Assembly (NCBI GenBank): GCA_022605405.1
Contig: JABYQQ010000032.1
Location: forward strand, 15,001 to 79,000
From: Earliella scabrosa
Lineage: Eukaryota > Basidiomycota > Agaricomycetes > Polyporales > Polyporaceae
Reading direction: 5' to 3'
DNA length: 64,000 nucleotides
This document shows positions 46,073 through 57,725 of the stretch, piece after piece. Both the position numbers and the translations under genes were made by a program. Positions within the stretch are counted from its first letter, which is position 1. Every line of letters starts with the position of its first letter. Under the pieces are notes generated by a model. It made no database searches, had not been told where the DNA came from, and was given only the letters and a program-made list of their open reading frames with translations.

Positions 46073-47439
46073 TCATTACAGGTCAACTTCTTACCTACTG
46101 GCCTTCGCCCTACGCCATTCTGAGCGATCTCGATACATACTAGTCCTCATATTGTCACAGCACTTCTATTACCCTCATTTTGCGCTCGTCACACTACCGG
46201 TGTCGGGTCTCAGGCTCACGCATGTGGACCAATTCTATGGCTCTCCGTACTGTACCATATCGCGCTCTCATATCTGTCACGGGCTTGTGGCATATAACGT
46301 GGCTGATTGTAGATTCTTGTATGATATCCTGTGCACTATACCTAAATCTCCCTACTGTTCAGAGTTATTGGCAATGTCAAGGTCGGCACTGTGGCGTCTT
46401 ACATTGTACCCTCAGCCACATCAGTAACAGGCATTTCACTTGGTTGCAGTGTAATAGCAACGTCGAACTTAGAGGGACAGTTCACAAACCAAACCATAGC
46501 TGAGCTACACAACAGACCACAGCCTCGGATACTTCTTGTGAGCCTGGGTGCCACTGTGATACTGGTCAAGGGTGGTCTCAACTTTTCCACGTATGGTCGA
46601 CAGGCAGGGGCCACTGACAGTGGGGCGCTCCGAGTCCACTGCTAGGTACAAATAGAAACTTTCATCAGCGCCATTCAAATCTCCGGGCGGAGAGGGCCCC
46701 GCAGCAAACCAACTACACGAGCGCGGCCTCCGCCCGGACTTCATGAACGCTTCCTTGGATTCGTATTCGAAGTACGTACCTGAGGATCCCTGTTCGACAT
46801 CACAACCACGCGTACTAGCTACCAATTGAGTGTCATATCATCCAACCCTTCGCCGTCCCATTAGAGGACGGCGGCAAAGGAGGATGACCATAGTAGCTCA
46901 CCGGGCCTGGTAGTCCCCGGCGATTGGCATCATAGTAGACGGTTGCTAAGAGTACTTAGTAGGCCAATCACTCACTACTCAAATACTTACTAATCGCTGA
47001 TCCAAGGGTGACTTTCGCGGGAGCAGAGACCACCTATTCGGAGTCCTGACGGCGAAACCGCTCCAATTGATTCACGGTCGTACTACAGAGTTGAGATACG
47101 ACTCTTGAAGTTGCATCCATCGGAGATCGAGCTGGATGATCCACTGTTAGCCTCTCGTTGGATTTACTACCAACGGTTCTGATTGTGTGTGCTCACCGAC
47201 CGGTCGTCAACCTGACTTCTCGAGTCTTAATCGCTTCGACTTCAAGGCTCGCCGCCCGAGGAGCACACGACCAAATACCTTAGATCACGCTCCTCGCACT
47301 ACGAGGACACCTCTCCCAGCACGCAGGCTCAGGCTGGGTCTCCGGCACCTGTTAGGTAGTATATATAAATGCCGAATGGAGCATTGCCTACTTTCTTCAC
47401 CTTTCTCGCAGTCACCAGTCCACTACCGCCACTTGCACT
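46073..47439. other. intergenic, no gene seen
   Basis: No supportable frame. A TATA-like TATATATAAA at about 47360 precedes the next gene and may be its core promoter. Confidence 0.45.
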
Positions 47440-48917
47440 ATGCACGACTCTATGCGGTCCAGCCGATCCCACTCAGCTAGCGGAAATATCCCACCGTCAC
47501 AATCGCTCCTCTTGCGGGGATACAATAGCATCAAAACCCCTTTCGTCCGCTGCCGCAAGTTCATATCCCATGCTCGCAGCAATAGTGCCCCCTCTAGGTT
47601 GCAGACGTCTAACCCTGAGAACACCATACCTATACGTGGGACCAACGGAACTCCGGTCACGCCTAGTCGAGTTCCCCTCATCCCGGTACAGCCCCCGCGA
47701 GGGTCATCTTCACGCCCGAGACATAGCAGGTCCCTTCCTAGTCTAGCCCCCCTCCGTGGAGCTCGCGGCCCAGCACATGCTCCCTTCGATCGTCCGATCT
47801 CGCACAGTGCAGAGGTCACTGTGCCCCCATCACCGCTAGATTCTCCTCAGCACATGCGCCATCGCCTTCCGATAGGTGCCGCCTTGCCCAACAAGGAGTC
47901 GATGATTCGCGAACTCGAGCAGCTCGCAGCATCGATCCCGCCCATTGGAGTGGGCGAACTGACGCGCCAGTACCAAGCACGTAGCCCTACTCGCAGCGTG
48001 GCCGCGACCTTAAAGCATAAAACATCCGCGTATTCCATCGGAGGGCTATCTGGATACAGTGAGGTGGCCAGCGGATATTCCGTGGAGATGTTCCCGGGTG
48101 AAGCTTCGGATGAACAGGTTCGTGTTCATGGTCAACTCGAGAGAATTCGGACTCACCCTTTCCTTCCTTCCTTGCGCCACGGTGGCGAAACAGAGCATAG
48201 AAGAAAGACTAGCACTGCCTGCAGTATGGCCCGCATCGGGCCACACTCGTTCGCGGTCGGGGGCGGTTAACCGATCATTGGATTTTCCGGAGGATGCCAG
48301 CAGTGAGCGATTGCATCAGTGGCTCGGCAACCAGTCCCTCATTGAAGTAGAGGATGTGATGGGAGCCGCTGGACATGGCTCCGTAATATATGAGACAGAG
48401 GTGCGTTTCTCGATGGAACGAAGGGAAATGGCCACTCACGGCAGTCTCTCAGTCCTCCACCATACTTTCCTCACGCATTACCACGCCCCAGCATCTTCCT
48501 ACAGACATCAATGTCCATATCCCGGCCCGATACACTGATGACAACATGACGCGCACTGCGGCACACCGGACTAGACGTACCATTCTGGTGGTCTCCAATC
48601 CCGACGATTCTCCGCCAAGTTTGGAGTGCGCCGAGGAGCCATCGGATTGCTTGATTTTCACTCCTACTTCGATCTTCAATACTACTTTCACGGATGCGTC
48701 ATTCAACTCATACCATTCAGACTCACGGATATCAAGTTCATGCTCTGACTTCCCATACGGCCATCCAGCGCCTCTCCCCTACTCTTCTTCGGGCCTCCGG
48801 CCTGGCGAAAGGGTTCACCCCACATCATCTACACTCTCCTTGATGCACCAGACGTACGCCGCTGCATGCGACGCCCGTTCTCGCCGAGGGAAGGCGCACC
48901 GCGAAGTATTCGCGTAA
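47440..48917 (+). CDS. hypothetical protein, first of tandem related pair
   Basis: Exons 47440-48117, 48194-48400, 48492-48917, all phase-0 junctions, 436 residues. Mostly disordered, rich in Ser, Pro and Arg. One ordered-looking block MIRELEQLAASIPPIGVGELTRQY, followed by ARSPTRSVAATL, is shared with the next gene (WELEQIAESILLLGVGAAARL, ARSPKSGVAASL). The last exon has TILVVSNPDDSPPS. Unknown function; lineage-restricted duplication. Confidence 0.65.
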
Positions 48918-49535
48918 CCGAGGGGGTGTAGAGCATATCACCGGCAATATATACCGGCGATGATGATGGGAAGTCGTGTGGGGGGAAGTTGGAATAGCAA
49001 TGACGTCCTACTTTGTACTTGTATGAGCACGGCCTATTGATCGTGACGGACCACTGGGTTTTGTAGACTGGTATACTGTATATTTCGAGTACCATTAGAG
49101 CTGACACCTGAAGTTGTCATTCAATATTGTCAGCAAAGGTCAACAGTAACTCGTCGAGATAGTAGGATCAACGCGTGTTCACAACGGGCCGAATCTCACC
49201 TGCTGTGAATCAATCAACTGTCGCTATAATGCATAGTGGACAGATAGATGCGGAAGCTCTGCGTCTGGCACACGCTAGTCCATTCAAGCAGTTGCTCAAG
49301 AACCTAATCAGCGCGCAGCGATGCAAAGCTCAAAAGAGACCAAATGACAGCTTCTCCACTGTGCGTACGTTCCCATCTGCTCGCAGGCCTCAGCTGTAAC
49401 GTCCTACTTCTTTGCTCCACGGCGCGCGGCTATCACCGGCTTCCACAGCTGTGCGCGACCGTCAGCAGCGACGCAGCCCATAGAGCAGTTCATGTCTCAC
49501 CTGCCTTGCTGAGACCCTTCACCTGCTTTTCGACC

Positions 49536-50531
49536 ATGACCGCGACGGCCAACATTACTCTGACTGGAGCTGACCACTCACCTTCGCGATCCCTCATCGA
49601 TCTTACACGCCCGTCGTGCGTCGGCGCCGCGCATCGGGCTGTCATAGCCAATCCGGAGAGCCTGGCCAGTCGAACGCCCTCAAGAGACGCTTCAGCAGGC
49701 ATCGAAAACAAGAAGCCTAGACTCACCAGCTACAGATCTCTCCCTACGCTTCAGTACTCTCGTGTATCTCGCAGGAATGCTCGAGCTTCACCGTTCGAGG
49801 GAGCGGAACTACCCACCGATACACAGTATGCGCCACCGGAACCCTCTTGCCAGACCTCGCCACGCGATATCGAGCCCATCCTCTGGGAGCTCGAGCAGAT
49901 TGCAGAGTCCATTCTGCTCCTCGGGGTGGGTGCGGCTGCTCGCCTCCGTCGAGCACGCTCCCCGAAGTCCGGCGTGGCAGCAAGCCTGGGCCGGCGATAT
50001 CATGAATGCAGAGCACCGGGAGATGATCGGCTCGACGCTCAATGCAGAACGACAGAAGAGCGCGATTTGAACAAGAACGAGGTCAGTATATCACTTCTCG
50101 GAGAACGCATCAACCGAGGGAAGTCCCGCACTGACAGTTGTCCTATCAGCCTCATGGCGATGACAGGAATCGGGCGCCGACATGGGGTAATCCTCGACTC
50201 TATGACACAGTCGTGAGTTCAAGAGTCAGAGACAGAGTGAACATCGCAAGACTCACGTTTCTTGGCCCAGGCATCAATACCTTCCTCCGTCAATCCCATC
50301 AGAGGGCCCCGTCCTCTACCTAACATCAAGGTTCAGCAACGCCTCACGATCAAGCTGGAAGACCCAGTCTGTCCTCCCCCTTACACCGCGTTCCCCACTT
50401 CAACATGCTCTCCAGTGAGACGACCCCTCCCTAACCCCCGGGCTAGTTCGGATGCCCGTCCTCTCCCGGATCGGCCGATGATCCTTCCGCGCCCTCTTCC
50501 CGTCCGGCCTCTGCCCGTCCCTTTGACATAA
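49536..50531 (+). CDS. hypothetical protein, second of tandem related pair
   Basis: Exons 49536-50081, 50150-50212, 50271-50531; 289 residues, phase-0 junctions like those of the gene before it. It shares the ELEQ-A-S-IGVG block (about residues 115-150) and a last exon ending in a Pro-rich run (LPRPLPVRPLPVPL-type). The middle exon is much shorter than in its partner. An earlier in-frame ATG at 49344 is possible but reads through an unlikely hydrophobic mix. Unknown function. Confidence 0.6.
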
Positions 50532-50539
50532 CGCGCGAT

Positions 50540-51300
50540 ACATCTCGGACGACGTGCATCGCGCGCGGGCCAGCCGCTGACGGGTGGGAGGCACGCCCTC
50601 TACGACCGGGAACGGAGAACTACTGTGAGGGCCGCGAGCGCCTCGCAGTCAGCGAGACACGCGGGTCAGAATGATTGTGGAGACGGACCTATTCGGAGGA
50701 AGCACAATTGCGCGACGCGGCGGGACAATATCACGACGACAAAGTGATGGACCATGCCTATTGGGACACCCTCATCGGGAGTAGTCAGTAGCGATGCCCC
50801 ACATTCGAACTGTACATACCATGGCTGTGACGAGCTCCGCGATCCCCGGACTGCAATGCCCGCAAGCGTGATCATCGAGCCATGCCAGTGCAAATGGCGA
50901 GGCACGACCCCGCGCCCAAGAAGCATAGTGCGAAGAACCACAGGGGAGCACCGACAGAAGCGCTGCGGCACATACCTCACAGCGCTCACTCAGCCTCGGA
51001 CCACATCAGGCGCACATTTACTAGCATTTGAGGTGTGGTAGTCATTGCAAGCCTTATAGCTATGCGCATTGCGAGTGAATCTAGAACCACGCTGCGACTA
51101 GTATCAGCACAGCCTGCGCGACACACGCTCCGACCGCGCACAATCGAGAGAAGCCTTCCACGCACCTGCGAACTATCGTACACGGCCCGCCACTCGTTTG
51201 ACGGCGAAGTCCATGGCTATGGTGTCCTCTTCACTTTGCACCCGTCGAGTCCACGCACGCCACACAAACCCCCTTCTCCTTCCCAACCGATCCCTCAGCT
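50540..51300. other. intergenic, no gene seen
   Basis: Short overlapping frames only, no domain; holds the 3' ends of the convergent neighbours. Confidence 0.4.
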
Positions 51301-51307
51301 CACCGGA

Positions 51308-53070
51308 CTACGTCCTCTGATGCCTCGTCAACGCCTTGCTCCTGAACGTCGCGTTGTACTGCAGCAAGTTGTTGATATCCCGCACCCAGTCGTCCTCCTT
51401 GCCTGGGCCCACGCCCTCGCCCCCGAAGCCAAACTCGCCGTCTCCATCCGGACGGACCTGAGGAGGTTCCGATATCGACGAGCGGTTGATGCACGGGATT
51501 GGGTAGAGCGATGCCCGCACCGTCACGCTCTCGCCCGGGTTGAGGACGTGTGAGATCTGGCCGTCCATCGAGAGCCCGGCGGCGGCGCGCGATCGTTCGC
51601 TGATCTATATCGGCGAGTGGATGCGTAGCACATGGGTATCAGAAGAATATGTGCAAGCCGAGCACGAAGTGCGAGCGAGAGGGAGAGGAAGGAGAAGCCG
51701 CGTCGAGCGGTTAGCAAGTGAACTTCGTAGTTACTAACGGCAACTCGCCTTGAGCGTGATCGACGACGAACTTGGGAATACGAGCGGTCTGAAGGACAGG
51801 CTCCGCGGACAAATCGGGGTAAGCACTATAGCACTGAGTGACGGATGTACGATGGGGCCTCCAGCGGAGAGGGAGTATGCAGTCGAACCGGTGGGTGTTG
51901 AAACGATCAACCCGTCTGACTGTAGGGCGAGGATACACGGTATCAGCTGCGTTCGTTCGTGACAGGTCAACAAGGGAAGAAACTTACAACAGCCTCTGTG
52001 AGATGCTGGCCGTCGACGAAGACGTCAATGGTGTTGAGATGCGGGCTCGAACCTCGGTGCAGCGCGATCTCGTTCATGACTTGCCAGTCTGCGCGAGAGA
52101 CATGAGTGTCAGGGTGCTTGACAAGCCAATTGCGCGTAGAACGAACCGTCGCAGTGGGTGTCGATCTGGTCGCCCCCCGAGTCTTGGAACGAGCACGAGA
52201 GGCGCATTCGGTGGAGGACGGTGATGCGTCCGGCAAATGCGCTGTCGATGGCTTTTGTGTAATCATCGATGTCTATGTTGGGTAGTGTTGGTGAGACAGC
52301 AAGGGGGAAGCACGCGTGGCAGGTACTCACGGAATGGGAGCAAGAACCCCAAGGTGCCCATAGAGAAGCTGAGGACCGGGGGTACGGCGCCGACTTTAAA
52401 CAGTGAAGATGCATGGAGGATTGTGCCGTCACCTCCGAGGGTGATTACAAGGTCGATGGGTTCTGCATTTGGACCTATTGCGAAGTTGAGAAGGGACTGA
52501 ATGGTGTTGACCACTGGCGTATAGAACGCACCTGGCTTCCAGACCTTGACACCCTCCGGTATATCCGGGCGATCCTCGTGGTAGATTTGGACATCGGGGT
52601 ACTTCTCGCGAATGTATCTACGACGCCTTGTGAGCAGACACGTTGGTGAATGGAGGGGCAGGAGGGGATACGTACGACAGCAGGGTGTCAATAGCGTCAA
52701 TGACAGGCTTCGTGCGGAGCTTGTTGACGATGAGAACGGAGCTCGGAGAGAGGCCGTTGGCTACGCGTCTAGCTTGTAGGATATTCAGCAAGAGAAGATG
52801 TGAGGGAAGAGACCCGGGACGGAACGCGGAGTGAGGGTATTATGCCGGACGTAGCCGCCATCTAAGATTAAGCCCGGGAGAGGTAGGACATGGAAGAGGA
52901 GATATAGGTACGTACGTTGCGCATCTATATCTCGGTACTCCGCCAACAATCTGCCTTGGAGGTGCTACGCGCGGCCGGACATGGACGGCGTGAAGCAGAC
53001 GGCGGGAGGCCAGGCGGGACGAGCCAGCGCTGCAGGCGGAAAGAGATGAGCAGGCGAGGAACCTCCACAT
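51308..53070 (-). CDS. mitochondrial NAD(H) kinase, POS5-type
   Basis: Seven exons: 53070-52916, 52768-52676, 52617-52331, 52272-52147, 52088-51988, 51919-51749, 51604-51308; 409 residues, every phase fits. It phosphorylates NAD(H) to NADP(H) with ATP. Signature parts: GGDGT at 144-148, NE in [12 protein letters not shown] at 226-227, and [16 protein letters not shown] starting at 261. The first about 35 residues ([26 protein letters not shown]) have Arg and hydroxyl residues but no acids, a typical mitochondrial presequence, and the length is close to yeast Pos5, so a matrix NADPH supply is likely. The intron at 51748-51605 begins with GC (CTCAAG|GCGAGT) instead of GT. Confidence 0.92.
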
Positions 53071-53506
53071 CGCTGTATGGTCTGGTCGCTGAGGAAGAGG
53101 CGAGATCGATGAAGAGGGAATGAGTGGAGTGGGCTAGGTCAGAGCGTTGACGGTGCTGGTGGGACCCGTTGCGATCTGACAGAGTGAGGTGCGAGAAGAC
53201 AGGAGCAAGGCGGGCCAGAGCTCGCGAGCAGAATCGGCCGCTACGTGGACGTCGACGTGTCCGTGAGTGAGAAGAGAGCGAGACGAGCGGTAGAGAAGAG
53301 ACGAAGGCAGGACGAAGGCCAAGGACGGTCCGTGGACGAGCTGGATCAAGTCAAGTGCTCGCTCCGAGGCGCCCACGACGTCAGTGGGAAGGTGAATACA
53401 ATGACAAGTAGTGGCAAGTTCATACAACGTACGCGTTCGGATACAAAACAACTGGTACATAGAGCACACATTGGATACACTTTCGATACAAATGAGTGAG
53501 GGGACA

Positions 53507-56500
53507 CTACGCGTCGACATCCGCGAGCAAGCCAAACATGCCGCCCCTCGCGCCGCCGCTCTTCGCGGGACTCGCCTTGGGGACTACTGCCTGCGCCTTC
53601 GCCCTCTTGTCCTTCTTCTTCTGCGCCCTCGCACCGAATGCGTCCTCGAGCCCGTCCACGCACGCCGCCCACACGGACTCTGTGGGCTCCTCCGCAGACA
53701 GCCGCGTCCGCCCGCTGAGCAGGGCATGGCACCGCGCGCCCGACATCTTCCGTCCCGCGCTGCCCAACCCAGGCGCGAGCAGCAGCACCTGCGCGAGATG
53801 CTCGATCGCGTCCAACGCCGTCAGCACCTGCGCGACCAGCTGAACATGTCGCTCCGCGACCTCGACACTTTCCCGTGCGTCTTCGCCGTTTTCTGCCTGT
53901 GCTGCTCCTGGTCGCAGGTCCGGCCCCAAGATCGACGCGAGGACTGCCTTGGCCTCCGCCTCTGCCCACCGCTCGACCTCCCTTGCCTTCACGCCCGGAT
54001 TCTCCTTCGCGCGTCTGTCCATCCTGCTGACAACCCACCGCACCGCCAGCACACCCAGTAGACTCTCATCCGGCAGTCGTGCCACGCTCGCGGTGTCTGA
54101 CGCGAGCGCGCGCAGTAGGAGGGTCCGACGCGCCTGCGCCGGCCAGAGCTGGGGTGGAGAACGCGGGTTGTGCGTGTCCAGCGGCACTTGCTGCAGGAGG
54201 TCTGCCAAAGGTGGGACCAAAATCTCTTCCGGCGCGAGTCGCGTCCCTCGCCGAACGTACTCCGTGATGATTTTGGACCGTGTATGCGCACCTGTCGTGG
54301 ACGTTGCAGCTACCGACAGCGGCGGACGTGCCTCTTCGTTCGCATCCTCTTCGTCCGAGCCATCAAGCTGCTTGAGGGCACCTCGTAGTCGCGCCAGGGG
54401 ATCTCGCGCCGTACGACCGACGACTTCCTCATCCTCGTCCTCGTCTTCTTCTACAACATCGACCAGTTCATCCTCATCCTCCTCATCCTCTTCATCCTCA
54501 TCCTCCGCTTCTGGTTCCGGCTCACACGCAGTCGGCAACCCCACACCCGCATCCAACACCGCATATGTCCACAACCTCACCTCCCTTCCGACGCTCCGCT
54601 GTACGCACTCCTTGTCCGGGTCCTCCAGGAAGGTCCGCGGCCACATCGTCCCTGTGTGAAGCGTGTCGAGTATATGTGGATCGAGCTGACCTCGCCGGTA
54701 CGCCACCGCATATCTCTCCCGGACCTCCTCCTCCGCCTCCGCCATCGCCTCATCGTCCTTCTCCGCCGACCCATCTTCCGCCACCGCCAGCGCCGCAAGT
54801 CGCGCGTTCACCACCCCCGAGAGGCTCGTGAACAGCGGGCATGCTTCAGGCACATGCAACGGGCACAGCTCTGACACCCACTTGAAGCCGCCTTCGCCTT
54901 CGCCATCCTCCGGGACATCTTCGACCTTCGGAATCGCATACTGCAGCGTCGCCTCTGCGATCCTCTCCACAACCGCCTCCCGCTCTCCGGTCGCAAACGA
55001 GTCCAGCGGACGCACGAGCAGTGCCGTCACTGCCGCGTCGATCAGCTCCATTACGCTCCCAATCGCCCTCTTCCCCCGCTTTCTGCCCGCGGCCGCCGTC
55101 CCCGTACCGCCAGCCGCGCCAAACGCGGCAGCAAGGATCCCGCTCAGTGTCTTCGCCACCCTCTGGATCCGCTGGCCATGCGTCATCCCCCGGTCGAAGA
55201 ACAGCCTCTGGAGGTTCGCGCGCGATTTGCTCCTGATCTCCGCCGTCGTTGCTGGCGGCGGGGCGGTGTCGTCCGACGCGTTCGGCGCGCCGGTGAAGTC
55301 GTTCCCGAGGAACGCACCGAGCAGCGGGAGAAGCGAGACCGGGATCCCGAGGTGCGCAGCGATCGTCCCGGGCTCGTACACGGCGAACGTGAGCGCAAGC
55401 TCGCCGTCCGTGTCCGTCGCGGTGAGGTCCGGGAGAGCATGGGGCGGGAGGATGCCCCATCCCGCCTTGACGGCCGTATTCGTCTCCGTCACGGCCGCAC
55501 GCCTCTTGCGTCCCTTGCCCTTCTTCACGACCTGGAACCCATCCTCGTCCAAATCCTCGGTCTCCGCGACGGATGCGGAGTACACGCTTCCCTCGGCATC
55601 CCACGGTGCGGCGGTGGTAGCAGTGGAAGTCAACGTCCACAGCATCTCGTCGAGTGGTACGTACCCCGCGTAGCCCTCCGCGTTCAGCACCACGAAGTCC
55701 GAGTCCCGTCCGGCCACGAACGCACCCAACCTCCCGGCGAGCGCCACGGCGTACGGGTCGCCTTCCTCGTCGGCAAAGTACACCTGCAGCGGCCCCTGTC
55801 CCTGTCCTGCTTGCTGTTCTGTCCGAGCCCCGTTCCGATTGGGCGCGGGCGGGGGTGGTGTGGAGGTAGGGGAGAGGGTCGAGGCTAGATGGAGGAGGGT
55901 ATCGACGCAGACACTGTATGCGAGCGGGGGCAGCATCGCAGTTTCGCGGAGGAAGCGTGGCGCGGCGCGGGCCTGGGGCGAGGTGCGGAAGAAGAGGAGG
56001 CCTGCTTGGATCGTCGTCTGGGTGATGCGGGAGACGAGCGTCGGGAACTTGAGTGTGGGGTACGGGCCTGCGGTCGGGAGCACGGGTCAGAAGGAGCGTT
56101 GTCAGCTGCATTGCTTCACTACAGAACCAGGACAGGTAGGAGTAGGAGGATAGTAGGTAGTGCGTGCGTCTTCGGGCCGTTATGAAGCGAAGCTTCAGAC
56201 CGTAGAAGAAGACTCTGTGGTCCGCTTGAAAACGCCAGTTCCAAATCCTCATGACACTCCGAGCGAGTGATCGACGACAGGAAAGTGCAGAGAACTCACC
56301 ATCGAACACAAAGTGCAACTCGAGGCCGACATCAACCCATGCTCGGACGACCTGTTCAATCAATTCTGCAAAGCGGGCGTACTCGCCCCCGTAGACCCAC
56401 GGAAGGTCTGCACAGTGGACGATCTCATAGATGAAGCTATAGAGATAGCAATAGCGATGGAAGTCGCGGAATAGTTAGCGACGGCAAGCATGAGGCGAGG

Positions 56501-56637
56501 ACAGGGACTGACGACCAAGCATCGACGACTAGGGGTGTTCGCGGGCCATTATCTTCGGAGAACTGGGAGAGCTGGAGAGTGCGAGAGAGGATGGGTTTGC
56601 TTTCGCGCAGGTAGGTTGTGAGACCATGGACGCCCAT
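53507..56637 (-). CDS. Asteroid-like XPG-family (PIN-fold) protein
   Basis: Exons 56637-56513, 56436-56300, 56067-53507; 940 residues, phases consistent. The N-terminus MGVHGLTTYLRE, VVDAWSFIYEIV and FVFDG are the XPG-N/PIN start of the Asteroid/Mkt1 branch; further on VYFADEEGDPYAVALAGRLGAFVAGRDSDFVVLN is the XPG-I part with acidic metal-site candidates. A long acidic run (Glu/Asp, about residues 560-590) and an Ala/Arg-rich C-terminus follow. The human relative ASTE1 acts as a structure-specific nuclease in DNA repair; the function here is inferred. The second intron is long for this genome (232 bases). Confidence 0.85.
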
Positions 56638-56723
56638 GCCAACGATACATCGACGTCGCCTGGTGGAGAAGTGCAGAGCACTGCCAGATGCCTACTTACC
56701 CCGGAGAGACAAAACAAATGAAA

Positions 56724-56816
56724 TGACGGAAGTGGGATTCGAACCCACGCCCTTTCGGACTAGATTTACACCAGTCAACCTGATTCTAGCGCCTTAGACC
56801 GCTCGGCCATTCCGCC
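56724..56816 (-). tRNA. tRNA-Leu(CAG) with a 13-base intron
   Basis: The reverse strand starts GGCGGAATGGCCGAGCGGTC and closes with TTCCGTC plus A; the acceptor stem pairs at seven positions, with one G-U. The T-arm is GTGGGTTCGAATCCCAC. A long variable arm marks a class II tRNA. The anticodon stem CTAGA/TCTAG frames the loop AT-CAG-G, and the intron TTGACTGGTGTAA sits after position 37; its CTG can pair with the anticodon. CAG reads Leu CUG codons, very frequent in this GC-rich genome. Confidence 0.93.
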
Positions 56817-57018
56817 CTGAAATAAACCCTGTGCGCCTCAATATATATAGTGCTTACAGCTCTTGTCAATGGGATAGGTCTTCAACCCCTCCCTTCCCCA
56901 AGTTCAATAGGTCCGTCCAATCGTCTGCCTAGGGGAGACAAGCTCAAAGTTGCCTCTTCCTACGCACTGGTCGCACTAACACAGTCTGCACAATCACAGT
57001 CAGCCATATCAACACGAC

Positions 57019-57135
57019 GGACACGGCCCATTTTTTGGCTGCCAGAAATGACACAGAAAGTTATGTGCCAGGTTAACAAAAACTGGCACGTAACTTTCTG
57101 TGTCATACCTGGTGCCCGAAAAATTGGCTGTGCCC
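57019..57135. mobile_element. 117-bp fold-back element
   Basis: The whole stretch is an inverted repeat around a short loop (TTAACAAAAA). The inner arms ATGACACAGAAAGTTA(T/C)GTG are almost perfect and the outer arms (ACACGGCC...TTTTTTGG) are diverged. No TSD was recognised. It could be a small MITE or the hairpin of a structured RNA; I favour a MITE. Confidence 0.6.
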
Positions 57136-57725
57136 GCCGTGCAATGCACTGGTCAAAGATTGCAGGTCGAACATTGCGGTTTCTCGCTTCGAGTTGGGCT
57201 CAAACAGTGGGATCCCAGACAATCCAGCTTCTCCTGCTAGTACCATATCACCCCCGAACGCGTACGCGACCTACTTCATACCTTGTTCTCTGCAGCTTCA
57301 ATGTCATAGATGACATGACATGGTGTCTTCTGTTGTCAATTCACACACTACGCAGCAACAGAACGCGTCAAATCCATCGCCTGTTGCGAGGCACATCTGA
57401 CTCCTTGACGCATCTGTTCTCACCCTCTTGTTCAACCTGCGCTACCTTCTAGTGAGCGTTTGAGCTAACGTCACACAGCCTTCTCTTGTACTTGTGTTAG
57501 AAGTAGCTGGGTCTCGTCCCTTCAACTCAATCTACTTACGCATCTTCAACCCCTGGTATGTCTGTTCGAACTTGTGAAAGTGAGTGAATGGTGCTGACGC
57601 TCGTGCTTCCCCAGCAAAAGACCTACTGCCTTATTTTGCCTTGTTGGATGTGAGATTTATTTCCACGACGAATATCTAATGCGGGGGAGGGCTGACGTGA
57701 GTATCTCAGCAGCGACCCCTCCAAC

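Noticed and set aside
54846..56363. Reverse open frame of 505 codons overlapping the Asteroid-like gene
   Set aside because: Out-of-frame reading of exon 3; only its first 28 codons coincide with the true exon 2.
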